Positions 1 to 7,904 of a stretch of 64,000 nucleotides of DNA are shown piece by piece. Source of the DNA: JAIYDQ01 sp034408855 (lineage in GTDB: Bacteria; Planctomycetota; Planctomycetia; Pirellulales; Pirellulaceae); assembly GCA_034408855.1 (NCBI GenBank), contig JAWXCK010000040.1, positions 9,320 to 73,319 of the forward strand. The letters run 5' to 3'. Numbering within the stretch: the first letter of the stretch is position 1; each line of letters starts with the position of its first letter. A program made the position numbers and the translations under genes. The notes under the pieces are model-generated. The model ran no database searches. It was given only the letters and a program-made list of their open reading frames with translations, and had not been told where the DNA came from.

Positions 1-1094
1 GCCGGCGTAAAGGCCCCGACGAAAATCGCTTGCAATGCTTCTGGAACCTTCGAAGCGTTCATCAGAAGGATGACAACAGCACCGAGAACATAGACGGAGC
101 ACATGATCGGTACGATTTTCTCAGCGACCGAAGCGATACGGCGAATTCCGCCGATGATAACAATGCCGGTCAAGACCACCATGATCAAGCCGTATGCCCA
201 CGGGTTTTCCGTAAAAAAGGGCACCGTCTGACTTACAGCCCCCAAGCTTCCATTGACTTGATACGCATTGCCGCCGCCAAAGGAAGCACCGATGCAAAGA
301 ATTGCAAAAAGTCCACCAAAAACTCGACCTACCGGCGCAATTCCAAGCTCAGCAAATCCGCTTGGCAAATAGTACATCGCACCACCCATGATCGTTCCGT
401 CCGAACGAACTTGACGATACTTTTGCCCCAGAGTGCATTCGACAAATTTTGACGACATCCCGAGCAAGCCAGCGACGATCATCCAAAAAGTTGCGCCTGG
501 ACCGCCGATCGTCACTGCCGTTGCAACACCCGCAATATTTCCAAGCCCTACCGTGGCCGACAAGGCGGTCGTCAAAGCTTGAAAGTGACTGACTTCTCCA
601 GGGTCGTTTTTGTCATCGTACTTGCCACCGGTTACTTTGATCGCATGAACGAAACCCCGGAAGTTAATAAATCCCATTCGAACCGTGAAATAGATCGCTC
701 CGGAAATGAGCAGCATAACTGCGGCTGGCATTGTTGTATTGGGCGCGATGGGAACGGGATAGAAGATGACGTCGCCCACGTAACCATTGAGCGTTCCAAA
801 CCATCCGTCGATCGGTTTAAGAGTCTCGTTGATGGAATCAAAAACACCGTTGATCCCCTTGCGTCGAAGCGGCTTACTATGAGGCAATTGGGGTTGATTT
901 CCGTCAAGAGCAAGTGTGCCTTCGGTTGCGGAAAGGACGCCATCGGAAACAGTTGACGATGCGCCAGCAGACTCCAATTCCGTGGACTTGCTTTGTGCAC
1001 CGCTGAAGGATGCTTCTCCGCCGATCAAAATGCATAGTGCAAGAACGAAGTGCGAAATGGGAATCGTACACCGACTAGCAACCGAGCGCATCAT
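1..1094 (-). CDS. Sodium:alanine symporter family (AGCS) protein, 3' end outside window
   Basis: Secondary transporter that imports small neutral amino acids with sodium across the cytoplasmic membrane. Translating the reverse strand from the ATG at 1094 gives about 364 residues open to the window edge. The family core is clear: the stretch around FTVRMGFINFRGFVHAIKV, then TALSATVGLGNIAGVATA and GGPGATFWMIVAGLLGMSSK with several hydrophobic segments, typical of AGCS/AlsT proteins. Before the core lies an unusual leader: a hydrophobic signal-like segment at residues 9-27 and then about 70 polar residues, so the mature protein may carry an extracytoplasmic N-terminal extension. A second ATG lies directly after the first. 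The C-terminal part is missing because the window begins inside the gene. The family call is firm; the substrate is inferred. Confidence 0.9.
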   Translation of the reverse strand, partial: MMRSVASRCTIPISHFVLALCILIGGEASFSGAQSKSTELESAGASSTVSDGVLSATEGTLALDGNQPQLPHSKPLRRKGINGVFDSINETLKPIDGWFGTLNGYVGDVIFYPVPIAPNTTMPAAVMLLISGAIYFTVRMGFINFRGFVHAIKVTGGKYDDKNDPGEVSHFQALTTALSATVGLGNIAGVATAVTIGGPGATFWMIVAGLLGMSSKFVECTLGQKYRQVRSDGTIMGGAMYYLPSGFAELGIAPVGRVFGGLFAILCIGASFGGGNAYQVNGSLGAVSQTVPFFTENPWAYGLIMVVLTGIVIIGGIRRIASVAEKIVPIMCSVYVLGAVVILLMNASKVPEALQAIFVGAFTP

Positions 1095-1173
1095 TGATTT
1101 ACTTTCTTGCGAGTAGACAAAAACTGGAACCGCTCACGCTTCGAAATAAAAAGAGTGAATTGTGTAAACTTTT

Positions 1174-1241
1174 AGCCGGTACGCGTTAGCGTCCGGTTTC
1201 TTCGCATCGAAACGGAAACCGGACGCTAACGCGTACCGGCT
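1174..1241. repeat. Perfect 27-bp inverted repeat (TAACGCGT family)
   Basis: Arms at 1174-1200 and 1215-1241 are exact reverse complements separated by 14 bases, with core GCGTTAGCGTCCGG. Related arms occur at 7744-7803 and 31260-31286, so this is a dispersed palindromic repeat. It lies between the divergent or separately transcribed symporter gene and the secreted-protein gene. There is no T tract, so it is not an obvious intrinsic terminator. Confidence 0.9.
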
Positions 1242-1314
1242 GATCGGCGTCTGAACGGTTACAAAAATTTGGTTGATGCCGGCGGTTGAATCGTGGGCTT
1301 TGTTCGGAAATTAC

Positions 1315-1857
1315 TTACGGCTTTTTCGCATCGGCCGGTTCGATTCGACCAAATAGATGGCCACCATTACTATCGTGAGTCCATGTACCGGCATATTTTC
1401 CGTCATGAAAAACAACTCGTGCCGAGAAAGTACCCAACCCAGGAATCAAAAGGCGGTCCATTGTCATAACCGGTGTTTGATCGGCCCATTTGATCGACGT
1501 AACGATCGGAACGCTCACATCCTTGTCGCCATATTTGATTCGAGCGATCAAAGCCCAAAGGTCGTCATCGTTCGACATTTTCTTTATGCTTTTGATCTCG
1601 TAACGCTCTTCGTTCATGTCGTTCATCTTCTTTCGGTCGACCGTAAACAATCCGATCAAAGTAACGTCCGTCAGCATCTTTTGAAGCTCACGAAATCGTG
1701 GCTCTTTGTTCGTTGGGTCGTCAGGCTGGGACGCCGCACTGCTGGTGGAATCTCCCTTAACCGGATTGGCTTTGGATGCATCCTGTCCCTGGACGGATAT
1801 GGAACCGATAGGCAGCGAAAGGAAGACGCTGGTGAGTAAGGCAACAGTCGATCGCAT
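1315..1857 (-). CDS. Secreted hypothetical protein
   Basis: Unrecognised protein of 180 residues. The start at 1857 is preferred over the in-frame start at 1878 because GGAGGT lies six bases before it and a signal peptide (MRSTVALLTSVFLSLPIGS, then VQGQDA) follows at once. After a low-complexity Ser/Thr/Pro linker the mature part contains LQKMLTDVTLIGLFTVDRKK, EERYEIKSIKKMSNDDD and a C-terminal region with GTFSARVVFHDGKYAGTWTH, which looks like a beta-strand-rich domain that reports binding or folding rather than catalysis. It probably acts outside the cytoplasmic membrane. No family name can be given; conserved hypotheticals of this style are common in planctomycetes. It stands alone on the reverse strand, divergent from tpiA. 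Confidence 0.75.
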   Translation of the reverse strand: MRSTVALLTSVFLSLPIGSISVQGQDASKANPVKGDSTSSAASQPDDPTNKEPRFRELQKMLTDVTLIGLFTVDRKKMNDMNEERYEIKSIKKMSNDDDLWALIARIKYGDKDVSVPIVTSIKWADQTPVMTMDRLLIPGLGTFSARVVFHDGKYAGTWTHDSNGGHLFGRIEPADAKKP

Positions 1858-1951
1858 AGTAGGACCTCCGATAGTCATGGAATGTAGTTGTGGTATTCTT
1901 TGAACGACTGATATGGTAACTGAAATTTTCGATTTGGTTTAGTAAGAAGGG

Positions 1952-2728
1952 ATGATTAAGGTGAGGCAATTTTTTATAGCCGGGAATTGGAAGATGAATC
2001 TGCTTGATGAGACTTCCGTAAGTCTTGCGCGTGAACTGACCCAGCAACTCCGCCCCCATGCGAACGTCAAGATAGCGGTATGTCCGCCAAGCCCCTATCT
2101 TGCTTCGGTTGCGACGGCTCTTCACGGCAGCCACATCGAGTTGGGTGCCCAAAACATGTACCACCAGGACGCAGGGGCCTATACCGGTGAAATCAGTGGG
2201 AAAATGCTGCTCGACGTCGGTTGCCAACATGTTATCCTTGGCCATAGCGAACGCCGGGCATTGATGGGTGAAACGGATGCCATTGTCAACCAAAAGCTAC
2301 TCGCCGCTTTAAAATGTGGTCTGAGTCCGATTGTTTGCATCGGCGAGACTTTGGCGGAACGAGAAGCTGGAAAAACTCGGGAAATCGTTCGCGGACAATG
2401 CCGAGGTTCTCTAGTCGGCTTGACCGTGGAACAGATGTCGAAAACCGTTTTGGCATACGAGCCAGTCTGGGCGATCGGGACCGGCAAAACGGCCACCCCC
2501 GCTCAGGCAGAAGTAGTTCATGCTGATATCCGCAATCTATTGAGCGAACTCTTCGGTCCAGCCTCCGCATCCAAGACGATCATCCAGTACGGCGGAAGCG
2601 TAAAAGCCGACAATGCCATTGAACTGCTGTCGCAACCAAATATCGATGGCGCTTTGGTAGGTGGAGCAGCCCTGAAAGCGGAAAGCTTCGTCCCCATTTG
2701 CAAAGCTGCCGAGTCGATTCAGAAATAG
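1952..2728 (+). CDS. tpiA: Triosephosphate isomerase
   Basis: Interconverts dihydroxyacetone phosphate and glyceraldehyde 3-phosphate in glycolysis and gluconeogenesis; cytoplasmic. The product has 258 residues, the usual length. The catalytic residues are all present: Lys14 in GNWKMN, His98 in VILGHSERR and Glu170 in AYEPVWAIGTG. The phosphate-binding loops IQYGGSVKADN and DGALVGGAAL are intact. The start at 1952 places the first beta strand (FFIAGNWKM) directly after the N-terminus, as in other members. It is a single gene transcribed toward the convergent fhc-rlmN operon, with a dispersed hairpin repeat in the 70-base gap between them. Confidence 0.98.
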   Translation: MIKVRQFFIAGNWKMNLLDETSVSLARELTQQLRPHANVKIAVCPPSPYLASVATALHGSHIELGAQNMYHQDAGAYTGEISGKMLLDVGCQHVILGHSERRALMGETDAIVNQKLLAALKCGLSPIVCIGETLAEREAGKTREIVRGQCRGSLVGLTVEQMSKTVLAYEPVWAIGTGKTATPAQAEVVHADIRNLLSELFGPASASKTIIQYGGSVKADNAIELLSQPNIDGALVGGAALKAESFVPICKAAESIQK

Positions 2729-2765
2729 GTCGATCGCTACTACCGATCGTTTAACAGTCAGCCAC

Positions 2766-2787
2766 GCAAGCTGGAAGCTTACGCCAC
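2766..2787 (-). repeat. Dispersed 3'-end hairpin repeat, copy 1
   Basis: On the reverse strand this reads GGCGTAAGCTTCCAGCTTGC, nine bases after the rlmN stop codon. The core AAGCT-TCC-AGCTT can fold into a short hairpin. The same element recurs after leuB, the GMC oxidoreductase, the EamA transporter, the DUF1854 gene and wecB, always in the same sense relative to the gene. Confidence 0.85.
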
Positions 2788-2796
2788 GTTCATTGA

Positions 2797-3909
2797 CTAC
2801 GCGTTTACGACCAACTGGCCGCAGGCTGCCGCGATCGATTGCCCTAACGATTTTCTAAGTGTCGTGAAAATCCCGGCTGCACGAAGACGTTGGACAAATT
2901 GTTCCTGAATCTCGATTCCAGATCCCAAGATAGGCAAGATCCTCAATTGTCCATTTGGTTGAATGGGCGACGGTAAGCTTATTTCGTTGTATGGAATGAC
3001 GTTGATCTCGACGTCCAATCCTTTACAGAATTCGATGAGCCCCGACGCATCCTCGTCCGAATCATTGATCCCTTTCAAAAGCACATACTCGAGCCAGAGC
3101 GGGTGTGTTGGCATCATTCGATTCAACTCGACAATGGTCTCTCGAAGCACATCAAGATCAGCGGTGGATCGCGGCACTAGCTTTTTACGTACCTCCGGAA
3201 AGACGCTATGCAAGCTCAGTGCAATTCGTACCAAAGGGAATTGCCGACCTAGTTCTAGCATCTTGCTTGGTATGCCAATCGTCGAAACACTGACGTGCCG
3301 CAGCGACATTCCAAAGCCATTCACCGAAGAAATCCAGTCGAGAGTATCGAGCACCACATCAAAATTATGCAGCGGCTCGCCCATTCCCATGAACACGACG
3401 TTTCGCAAATGGCGATCGGTTTGAAAAGCCATCTGCCGCGCATAGTACAATTGCTCGACAATTTCCGGCGTGGTCAAGTTACGTCGCAAGCCCATTTGTC
3501 CGGTCGCGCAGAAAACACAACCAACCGCACAACCAATTTGGCTGGATACACACACGGTCGCGCGATAGGAACGCGGCAAAAGCACCACGCATTCGCATGC
3601 ATCGCCTTCTTGTGATTCAAGTCGCAGCTTAATCGATTTTCCATCCGTCGACTCGATTCGATCGGAAATGTGCCAACAAGTCTGAGCTGAGCTTAAACCG
3701 TAGTTCTCCGAGACTTGACGTGAATGTACGGCAAGCTGATTCGCTTCCGACGATTCACAAACTGTGTCATTGGCGAAAAGTCCTGCATCAAGTTTTTCGA
3801 TTTCAGTACCCTTGCGCAATAACTCCCAACGGGCAACTTTATGCCGACGAAGTTGCTCGCGATCAAGGACATCATCCCATATCGTACCGCTTTGTGATTT
3901 CGAGTTCAT
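2797..3909 (-). CDS. rlmN: Dual-specificity 23S rRNA/tRNA adenine-C2 methyltransferase
   Basis: Radical SAM enzyme expected to methylate C2 of A2503 in 23S rRNA and A37 in some tRNAs. The 370-residue product has the radical SAM cluster motif C127-x3-C131-x2-C134 (in QIGCAVGCVFC), the upstream Cys120 in RATVCVSSQ and the C-terminal Cys363 in AAACGQL; the last two match the methyl-carrier and resolving cysteines known in RlmN. The start at 3909 is chosen because it overlaps the fhcD stop as TGATG and has GGAGAG upstream; a longer in-frame reading to 4038 would run through fhcD. It is the last gene of the fhcBAD operon and is probably translationally coupled to it. The N-terminal 100 residues resemble typical RlmN only weakly. 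A Cfr-like resistance enzyme is an alternative, but the motif context favours RlmN. Confidence 0.93.
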   Translation of the reverse strand: MNSKSQSGTIWDDVLDREQLRRHKVARWELLRKGTEIEKLDAGLFANDTVCESSEANQLAVHSRQVSENYGLSSAQTCWHISDRIESTDGKSIKLRLESQEGDACECVVLLPRSYRATVCVSSQIGCAVGCVFCATGQMGLRRNLTTPEIVEQLYYARQMAFQTDRHLRNVVFMGMGEPLHNFDVVLDTLDWISSVNGFGMSLRHVSVSTIGIPSKMLELGRQFPLVRIALSLHSVFPEVRKKLVPRSTADLDVLRETIVELNRMMPTHPLWLEYVLLKGINDSDEDASGLIEFCKGLDVEINVIPYNEISLPSPIQPNGQLRILPILGSGIEIQEQFVQRLRAAGIFTTLRKSLGQSIAAACGQLVVNA

Positions 3910-4832
3910 CAAGATCCGCTCTCCAAATTTTCGCTTGATCCTAACAGTTTGTGCAGATAAAAATGATGTCGACCGAGTTTGCCTCCGTAGTGACCGCCGG
4001 TAATCTGACGGACACCGCACGCCGGACCGATTTCGCAAGCGGCTCGAATACCGACTCGCATGGCTTCGGAAACAATTTCAGGAGTCAGTCCGTCGATGAC
4101 CAGTTCCAGCGCCGCGCTGGCTTGATCTACGATCAACGAAGACGATAAATCGCGCAGCGTCGGACAAAATGCATCATTGGTCGAAGCAGACAGCATTTTA
4201 TATCGCGAGCCGACTTTGGAACCGCTTCTCGCCACACCACCAGGAAACGGTGCGATCGCTCCTCGAACATGCTTGATGGCTCGAACGGCAGCATCGCAGG
4301 CGTGCAGAGCGCCATGAATCGTGTCGGCTAAGACTAAAAAATTTCCGCCGCCCACGGCGCTGGTGCGCGACACTTTATCTTCACACACGAACTCGCCATC
4401 CATGACTGGAATGCGCCAGTATCGCTTCGAACCAATCTTTTTCGATATTTGAAATCCATCACCAAAATATCGCAACTTCGAACCCATCGCGATTTGTTTG
4501 GCTCCGTCGATCGCGCCGAAAACCGACGTGCTTGGACAAGTCAAAACACATTGCCCGACCCGTCGAACGAGTTGCTTTTCGAGTTCGCTTCCCGAAACGC
4601 TAAACATGAGCACGCTAACGCCTGGCCGACCATCCGGCGTATCTTCGCCGTCCAAAAAGCCTTCGATGCCAGCCTCGACGCCGCATCCGATCACACTGGT
4701 TGCAAATCCTGTCATCGCCTCGGCAGCCCGACGCGCCCAAGTTGGCTCGGCGGCCGTAATCACAATTCGCGTTGCCGTCATATCGAAGGCTTCGGCAAAT
4801 GTATCGACGATTTCAATACCGTTGAGTTGCAT
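3909..4832 (-). CDS. fhcD: Formylmethanofuran:tetrahydromethanopterin formyltransferase
   Basis: Moves the formyl group between tetrahydromethanopterin and methanofuran (or an analogue) in archaeal-type C1 metabolism. In bacteria it works in the formyltransferase/hydrolase complex that releases formate during formaldehyde oxidation. The 307 residues match the usual length of Ftr/FhcD. Recognisable blocks are ATRIVITAAEPTWARRAAEA near residue 20, GCGVEAGIEGFL, FGDGFQISKKIGSKRYWRIP and the C-terminal GVRQITGGHYGGKLGRHHFYL. The start lies inside the end of fhcA (20-base overlap) and the stop overlaps the rlmN start, so it is the third gene of a compact operon. Planctomycetes are known to carry these genes. 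No fhcC follows; rlmN takes that place. Confidence 0.94.
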   Translation of the reverse strand: MQLNGIEIVDTFAEAFDMTATRIVITAAEPTWARRAAEAMTGFATSVIGCGVEAGIEGFLDGEDTPDGRPGVSVLMFSVSGSELEKQLVRRVGQCVLTCPSTSVFGAIDGAKQIAMGSKLRYFGDGFQISKKIGSKRYWRIPVMDGEFVCEDKVSRTSAVGGGNFLVLADTIHGALHACDAAVRAIKHVRGAIAPFPGGVARSGSKVGSRYKMLSASTNDAFCPTLRDLSSSLIVDQASAALELVIDGLTPEIVSEAMRVGIRAACEIGPACGVRQITGGHYGGKLGRHHFYLHKLLGSSENLESGS

Positions 4833-6432
4833 TGACAGCTCCTATTTTTGTAGCCGACATCGATTGGCAATAGAAATTCGCCCAAATTTTTTCAAGCTCA
4901 CGTTCAATCGAGGTGTCGAAATTCGGCGTGGCTTCAAACGAAACTTTATCGCAGCCTTCGAGGAATTCGCCGTTGCGATAAATGAGCTTCCCACGCCTGA
5001 ATACCATTTCTGGACGAGCGAACATCGATTCTTGATTGCTATCCTGTTTATAGACGACGACATCACCGCTCGCTCCTGGTTGCAAATGGCCTTGGGTCGA
5101 AAGTCCGAGGATCTGGGCTGGACCATTTCTTGTCAGAATTGCAATCTCTTCGAGCGTATACTCTCGGCGCAGTGACGGCAACTGGCTAGTGGCTTTGATG
5201 TCCGGATGCAGTTGCTCGAAAATGCTCATTCGGAAATCGTAGTCCATCAACAATCGAATCAAATGAGGATACCCAGTAAATGGTGCACCGTTAGGATGAT
5301 CGGTCGTTAAGAATACTTGATAAGGACTCTTAACGAGCAAGAATAATTCAAGCCCGATCGCCCACTGCAATCCGTGAACGTACTGTGATTGCCGGTATCG
5401 GAACGGCAACACTCCACATCCGGCCTGGCATTCTAAATCTTGAAAAATTGTCTTGCGTGGTCGAGCGAGTTTGCGGTGGGCGAATTGATGCATCGTATCG
5501 CCAGAGATCGTAACGGTTTGTCCGAACAGAACTTGGCCAACATCGATCGACAATTGCTTCGAACTATTGACTCGGTCAGCCAATTGGTTCGCCGCCGAGC
5601 TGAATCCGTGCGGACCGTCTTTGCCATAGCAATGGAACTGCGCATGAGTGATGTGCAGTCGCCTTCCTTCCACTGCGCCGATCGTTGCCAAGGTAGACGC
5701 TATGTTTCCGGGAACACCGAGATTGCTGCAATGGACATGCAACGGATGAGCAATTCCCAATGTGTCTATCGCTTCGGCCAGCGTGCAAAGAATCTGCCGC
5801 GGTGTGATGCGATATTCCGGATGCACATCATCAACATCCAAAAATCGTTGATTAAACTTGAATGCGTTGATGCCGCCGGCGTTGACAACTTTGACCGCCA
5901 AGCATCGATGAGCCGTCAACATCCATCCAACGTAGTCGTTGATCTGTCGCTGCGGAACGCCCTTGGATATCCATTCCAAAAGAAGATCTTCATTCCCAAG
6001 CATTAAATAGCCGCCCGTATCCAGCCACGGAATATCCGCCATCTCGAGATGAGCATGCCGAGCATTGGCCGGAAGAATGGCGGGTTCGAAACAGGTAGTG
6101 TAACCCATCTCCAAATATCTTCGACCTGTTTCCCATGTACCAGGTACCGGCGACGATAGTGGCCGAATAATCGATTCATCCGTTTTCTCGATGCGAGCTC
6201 GCTCGGGAAGCAATAGTCTCGCAAGATTGACTTTGCCACCTCCGATATGCGTATGCATGTCGATCGCACCAGCCATCAAAACTCGACCATCCAGTTTGTA
6301 TTCGTGGTCCACCCGTCGACCCTTGTCGGGCGTCGCGACGACAGTTCCATTTTCTAGATACAGATCTCGAACTTCGGTTGGCGTGCCGAATTGAGGATCG
6401 CAGAGTTGGGCCCCGGTAAGTCGTGTTAGCAT
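4813..6432 (-). CDS. fhcA: Formyltransferase/hydrolase complex subunit A (formylmethanofuran dehydrogenase subunit A family)
   Basis: Amidohydrolase-superfamily subunit that hydrolyses the formyl carrier to formate in the H4MPT-linked formaldehyde pathway. The 539-residue protein begins with the composite beta domain typical of amidohydrolases and then shows the metal-binding HxH motif (His60 and His62 in AIDMHTHIGGGKVN). Further family blocks include PGTWETGRRYLEMGYTTC, LHVHCSNLGVPGN, HITHAQFHCYGKDG and TTDHPNGAPFTGYPHLIRLL. These are hallmarks of FhcA/FmdA. It overlaps fhcB by seven bases at its start and fhcD by 20 bases at its end. Identity is very secure; physiological direction (formate release rather than CO2 fixation) is inferred from the bacterial relatives. 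Confidence 0.95.
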   Translation of the reverse strand: MLTRLTGAQLCDPQFGTPTEVRDLYLENGTVVATPDKGRRVDHEYKLDGRVLMAGAIDMHTHIGGGKVNLARLLLPERARIEKTDESIIRPLSSPVPGTWETGRRYLEMGYTTCFEPAILPANARHAHLEMADIPWLDTGGYLMLGNEDLLLEWISKGVPQRQINDYVGWMLTAHRCLAVKVVNAGGINAFKFNQRFLDVDDVHPEYRITPRQILCTLAEAIDTLGIAHPLHVHCSNLGVPGNIASTLATIGAVEGRRLHITHAQFHCYGKDGPHGFSSAANQLADRVNSSKQLSIDVGQVLFGQTVTISGDTMHQFAHRKLARPRKTIFQDLECQAGCGVLPFRYRQSQYVHGLQWAIGLELFLLVKSPYQVFLTTDHPNGAPFTGYPHLIRLLMDYDFRMSIFEQLHPDIKATSQLPSLRREYTLEEIAILTRNGPAQILGLSTQGHLQPGASGDVVVYKQDSNQESMFARPEMVFRRGKLIYRNGEFLEGCDKVSFEATPNFDTSIERELEKIWANFYCQSMSATKIGAVNATQRY

Positions 6433-7694
6433 CCTTTCGCCACTCCCAATCGTTCGAGAATGGCAGGAACCGACATAAAGCGCTTCGTAGAAGAATTGAG
6501 TTGACAGTCCATTGCTTCGATGGCTACTGCGGCATCGGCGCGAAAAAACGTTGCTGGTTGGTCAATGCCAGCGACGGAGCACGGAATAAAAACGCGCGGC
6601 ATCGGATTACGTTCATGCAGTTTCGGTGCAATCACAATCGTCGATTGCTGGCGACCTGCTGCCGATTCGTCCGCGATCGTCGTTTCGTCGATGTGGAGTC
6701 TCACGATCGCTTGATCGGAAAGCAAGTTTCGATAGGGATCGTAAGTAAACGCGTCGCCGTCGACTAACACACGTCCTGGAAATCCTGTTATCCAAGTGCA
6801 AACTTGTTGGAAGGTCACGTAGCCGCCGGACAACGGCAGTCCTACACAGCGGTGTGAATTATTTCTCTGCACAATCCATTGGAACAGCCGTTCGACCCAA
6901 AGGTCCGCTTGGGGTTGATCGATAATTGTTGCAGACCAAACGAGCGACAGATAGCGAGCTTCGCAAAGCCATCGCGAAACGAGGTTTGACGATTTCGTCA
7001 TCGACTCTTCGTTACATCGCGACCACTGAAAAAGCGACTGGGGAATACTAAGAACTTGAATGTCGATGGTACTAACATCCAAACCTGCGTTTCGCAATCG
7101 AGCAACGACTTCGGACGTCCATGGACCAAGGGCAATGATTCGACGACGAGCGATCTGAGGCGAGCTTTTCGGTCGCTGGAGTAGGATTTCTATAAGCCGC
7201 GGAAACGACTGCAGCAATCGATCATCGCCGATGAGCACGATGCAATCCGACCGAAATCGAACTTCGCTCATCGAAGCGGTCATCATTCCCTGTCGCTGAA
7301 TCGCGAGTATGGTTTTGAAAGCGTCGTCGCTTCCCGTTGGATCGACGTAGGCGCCGACTCTTGAAGCCAAAGCCAACACAGCACGGGCTGCCTCTACCGA
7401 TCGAATGGCACCGGAAATATGGGAGCGGTTTCGATCGGCTAGCAGTTGGTTGGCAAAGGATATCGCTTCGTCGAAGGTCGTCTCGTGTCCATCGATTCTG
7501 GGAACAGGCACAACATCCTCCGACGAGTCACGCGAAAGAATCTTCGAACGGAGAGAACACGCGAGTGGTTCGCTTGGGTGGAATTCACATAACAGTGAAC
7601 AGTAAGTGCAAATTGCCACGGCGAGTTTTGGTTGTGGGTAATAGATTCTTATCTCGAAAGCGAGCCGAAGGCGCTTGCCTTGGGCGTTTTGCAT
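6426..7694 (-). CDS. fhcB: Formyltransferase/hydrolase complex subunit B homologue
   Basis: Related to the molybdopterin subunit of formylmethanofuran dehydrogenase. In bacterial Fhc complexes this subunit is a structural partner of FhcA. The 422-residue product starts with a cysteine cluster, C29-x2-C32-x3-C36 in ICTYCSLLCEF, as in the iron-sulfur segment of the archaeal subunit, and continues with DEAISFANQLLADRNRSHISG and a Rossmann-like region. The C-terminal half is divergent and I see no clear molybdopterin-binding motif, in keeping with a non-redox role. It is the first gene of the operon fhcB-fhcA-fhcD-rlmN. No other ATG is available near 7694. A 21-bp palindrome lies about 50 bases upstream. 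The family call relies partly on its neighbours. Confidence 0.85.
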   Translation of the reverse strand: MQNAQGKRLRLAFEIRIYYPQPKLAVAICTYCSLLCEFHPSEPLACSLRSKILSRDSSEDVVPVPRIDGHETTFDEAISFANQLLADRNRSHISGAIRSVEAARAVLALASRVGAYVDPTGSDDAFKTILAIQRQGMMTASMSEVRFRSDCIVLIGDDRLLQSFPRLIEILLQRPKSSPQIARRRIIALGPWTSEVVARLRNAGLDVSTIDIQVLSIPQSLFQWSRCNEESMTKSSNLVSRWLCEARYLSLVWSATIIDQPQADLWVERLFQWIVQRNNSHRCVGLPLSGGYVTFQQVCTWITGFPGRVLVDGDAFTYDPYRNLLSDQAIVRLHIDETTIADESAAGRQQSTIVIAPKLHERNPMPRVFIPCSVAGIDQPATFFRADAAVAIEAMDCQLNSSTKRFMSVPAILERLGVAKGC

Positions 7695-7743
7695 CAGCCG
7701 AAAAAACGGTTGCCGAAAATAGCTGCGGCTAGCCTAGACTGCT

Positions 7744-7803
7744 CGTAACCCGACGCGTTAGCGAAGGATCCGAGAAAATCCCTCGCTAACGCGTCGGGTT
7801 ACG
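7744..7803. repeat. 21-bp inverted repeat (TAACGCGT family)
   Basis: Arms 7744-7764 and 7783-7803 are exact reverse complements containing CCGACGCGTTAGCG, with an 18-base loop. They share the GCGTTAGCG core with the repeats at 1174 and 31260. The element lies upstream of fhcB and downstream of leuB reading on the reverse strand. Confidence 0.88.
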
Positions 7804-7882
7804 AAATACGCAATGTTTTTGGAATAGTTTCCGTAAGGGTTTGCTAGTGCCGGTGGCTAATCTTTCCGGCTCGGTTACGTTC

Positions 7883-7904
7883 GCAAGCTGGAAGCTTACG
7901 CCAC
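7883..7904 (-). repeat. Dispersed 3'-end hairpin repeat, copy 2
   Basis: Reverse-strand GGCGTAAGCTTCCAGCTTGC. Its first bases overlap the leuB stop codon (TAGTGGCG), so the gene ends directly in the repeat. Confidence 0.88.

Noticed and set aside
3909..4038. N-terminal extension of rlmN to 4038
   Set aside because: The extra 43 codons lie inside fhcD in another frame, and a good ribosome site plus the TGATG overlap supports the start at 3909.
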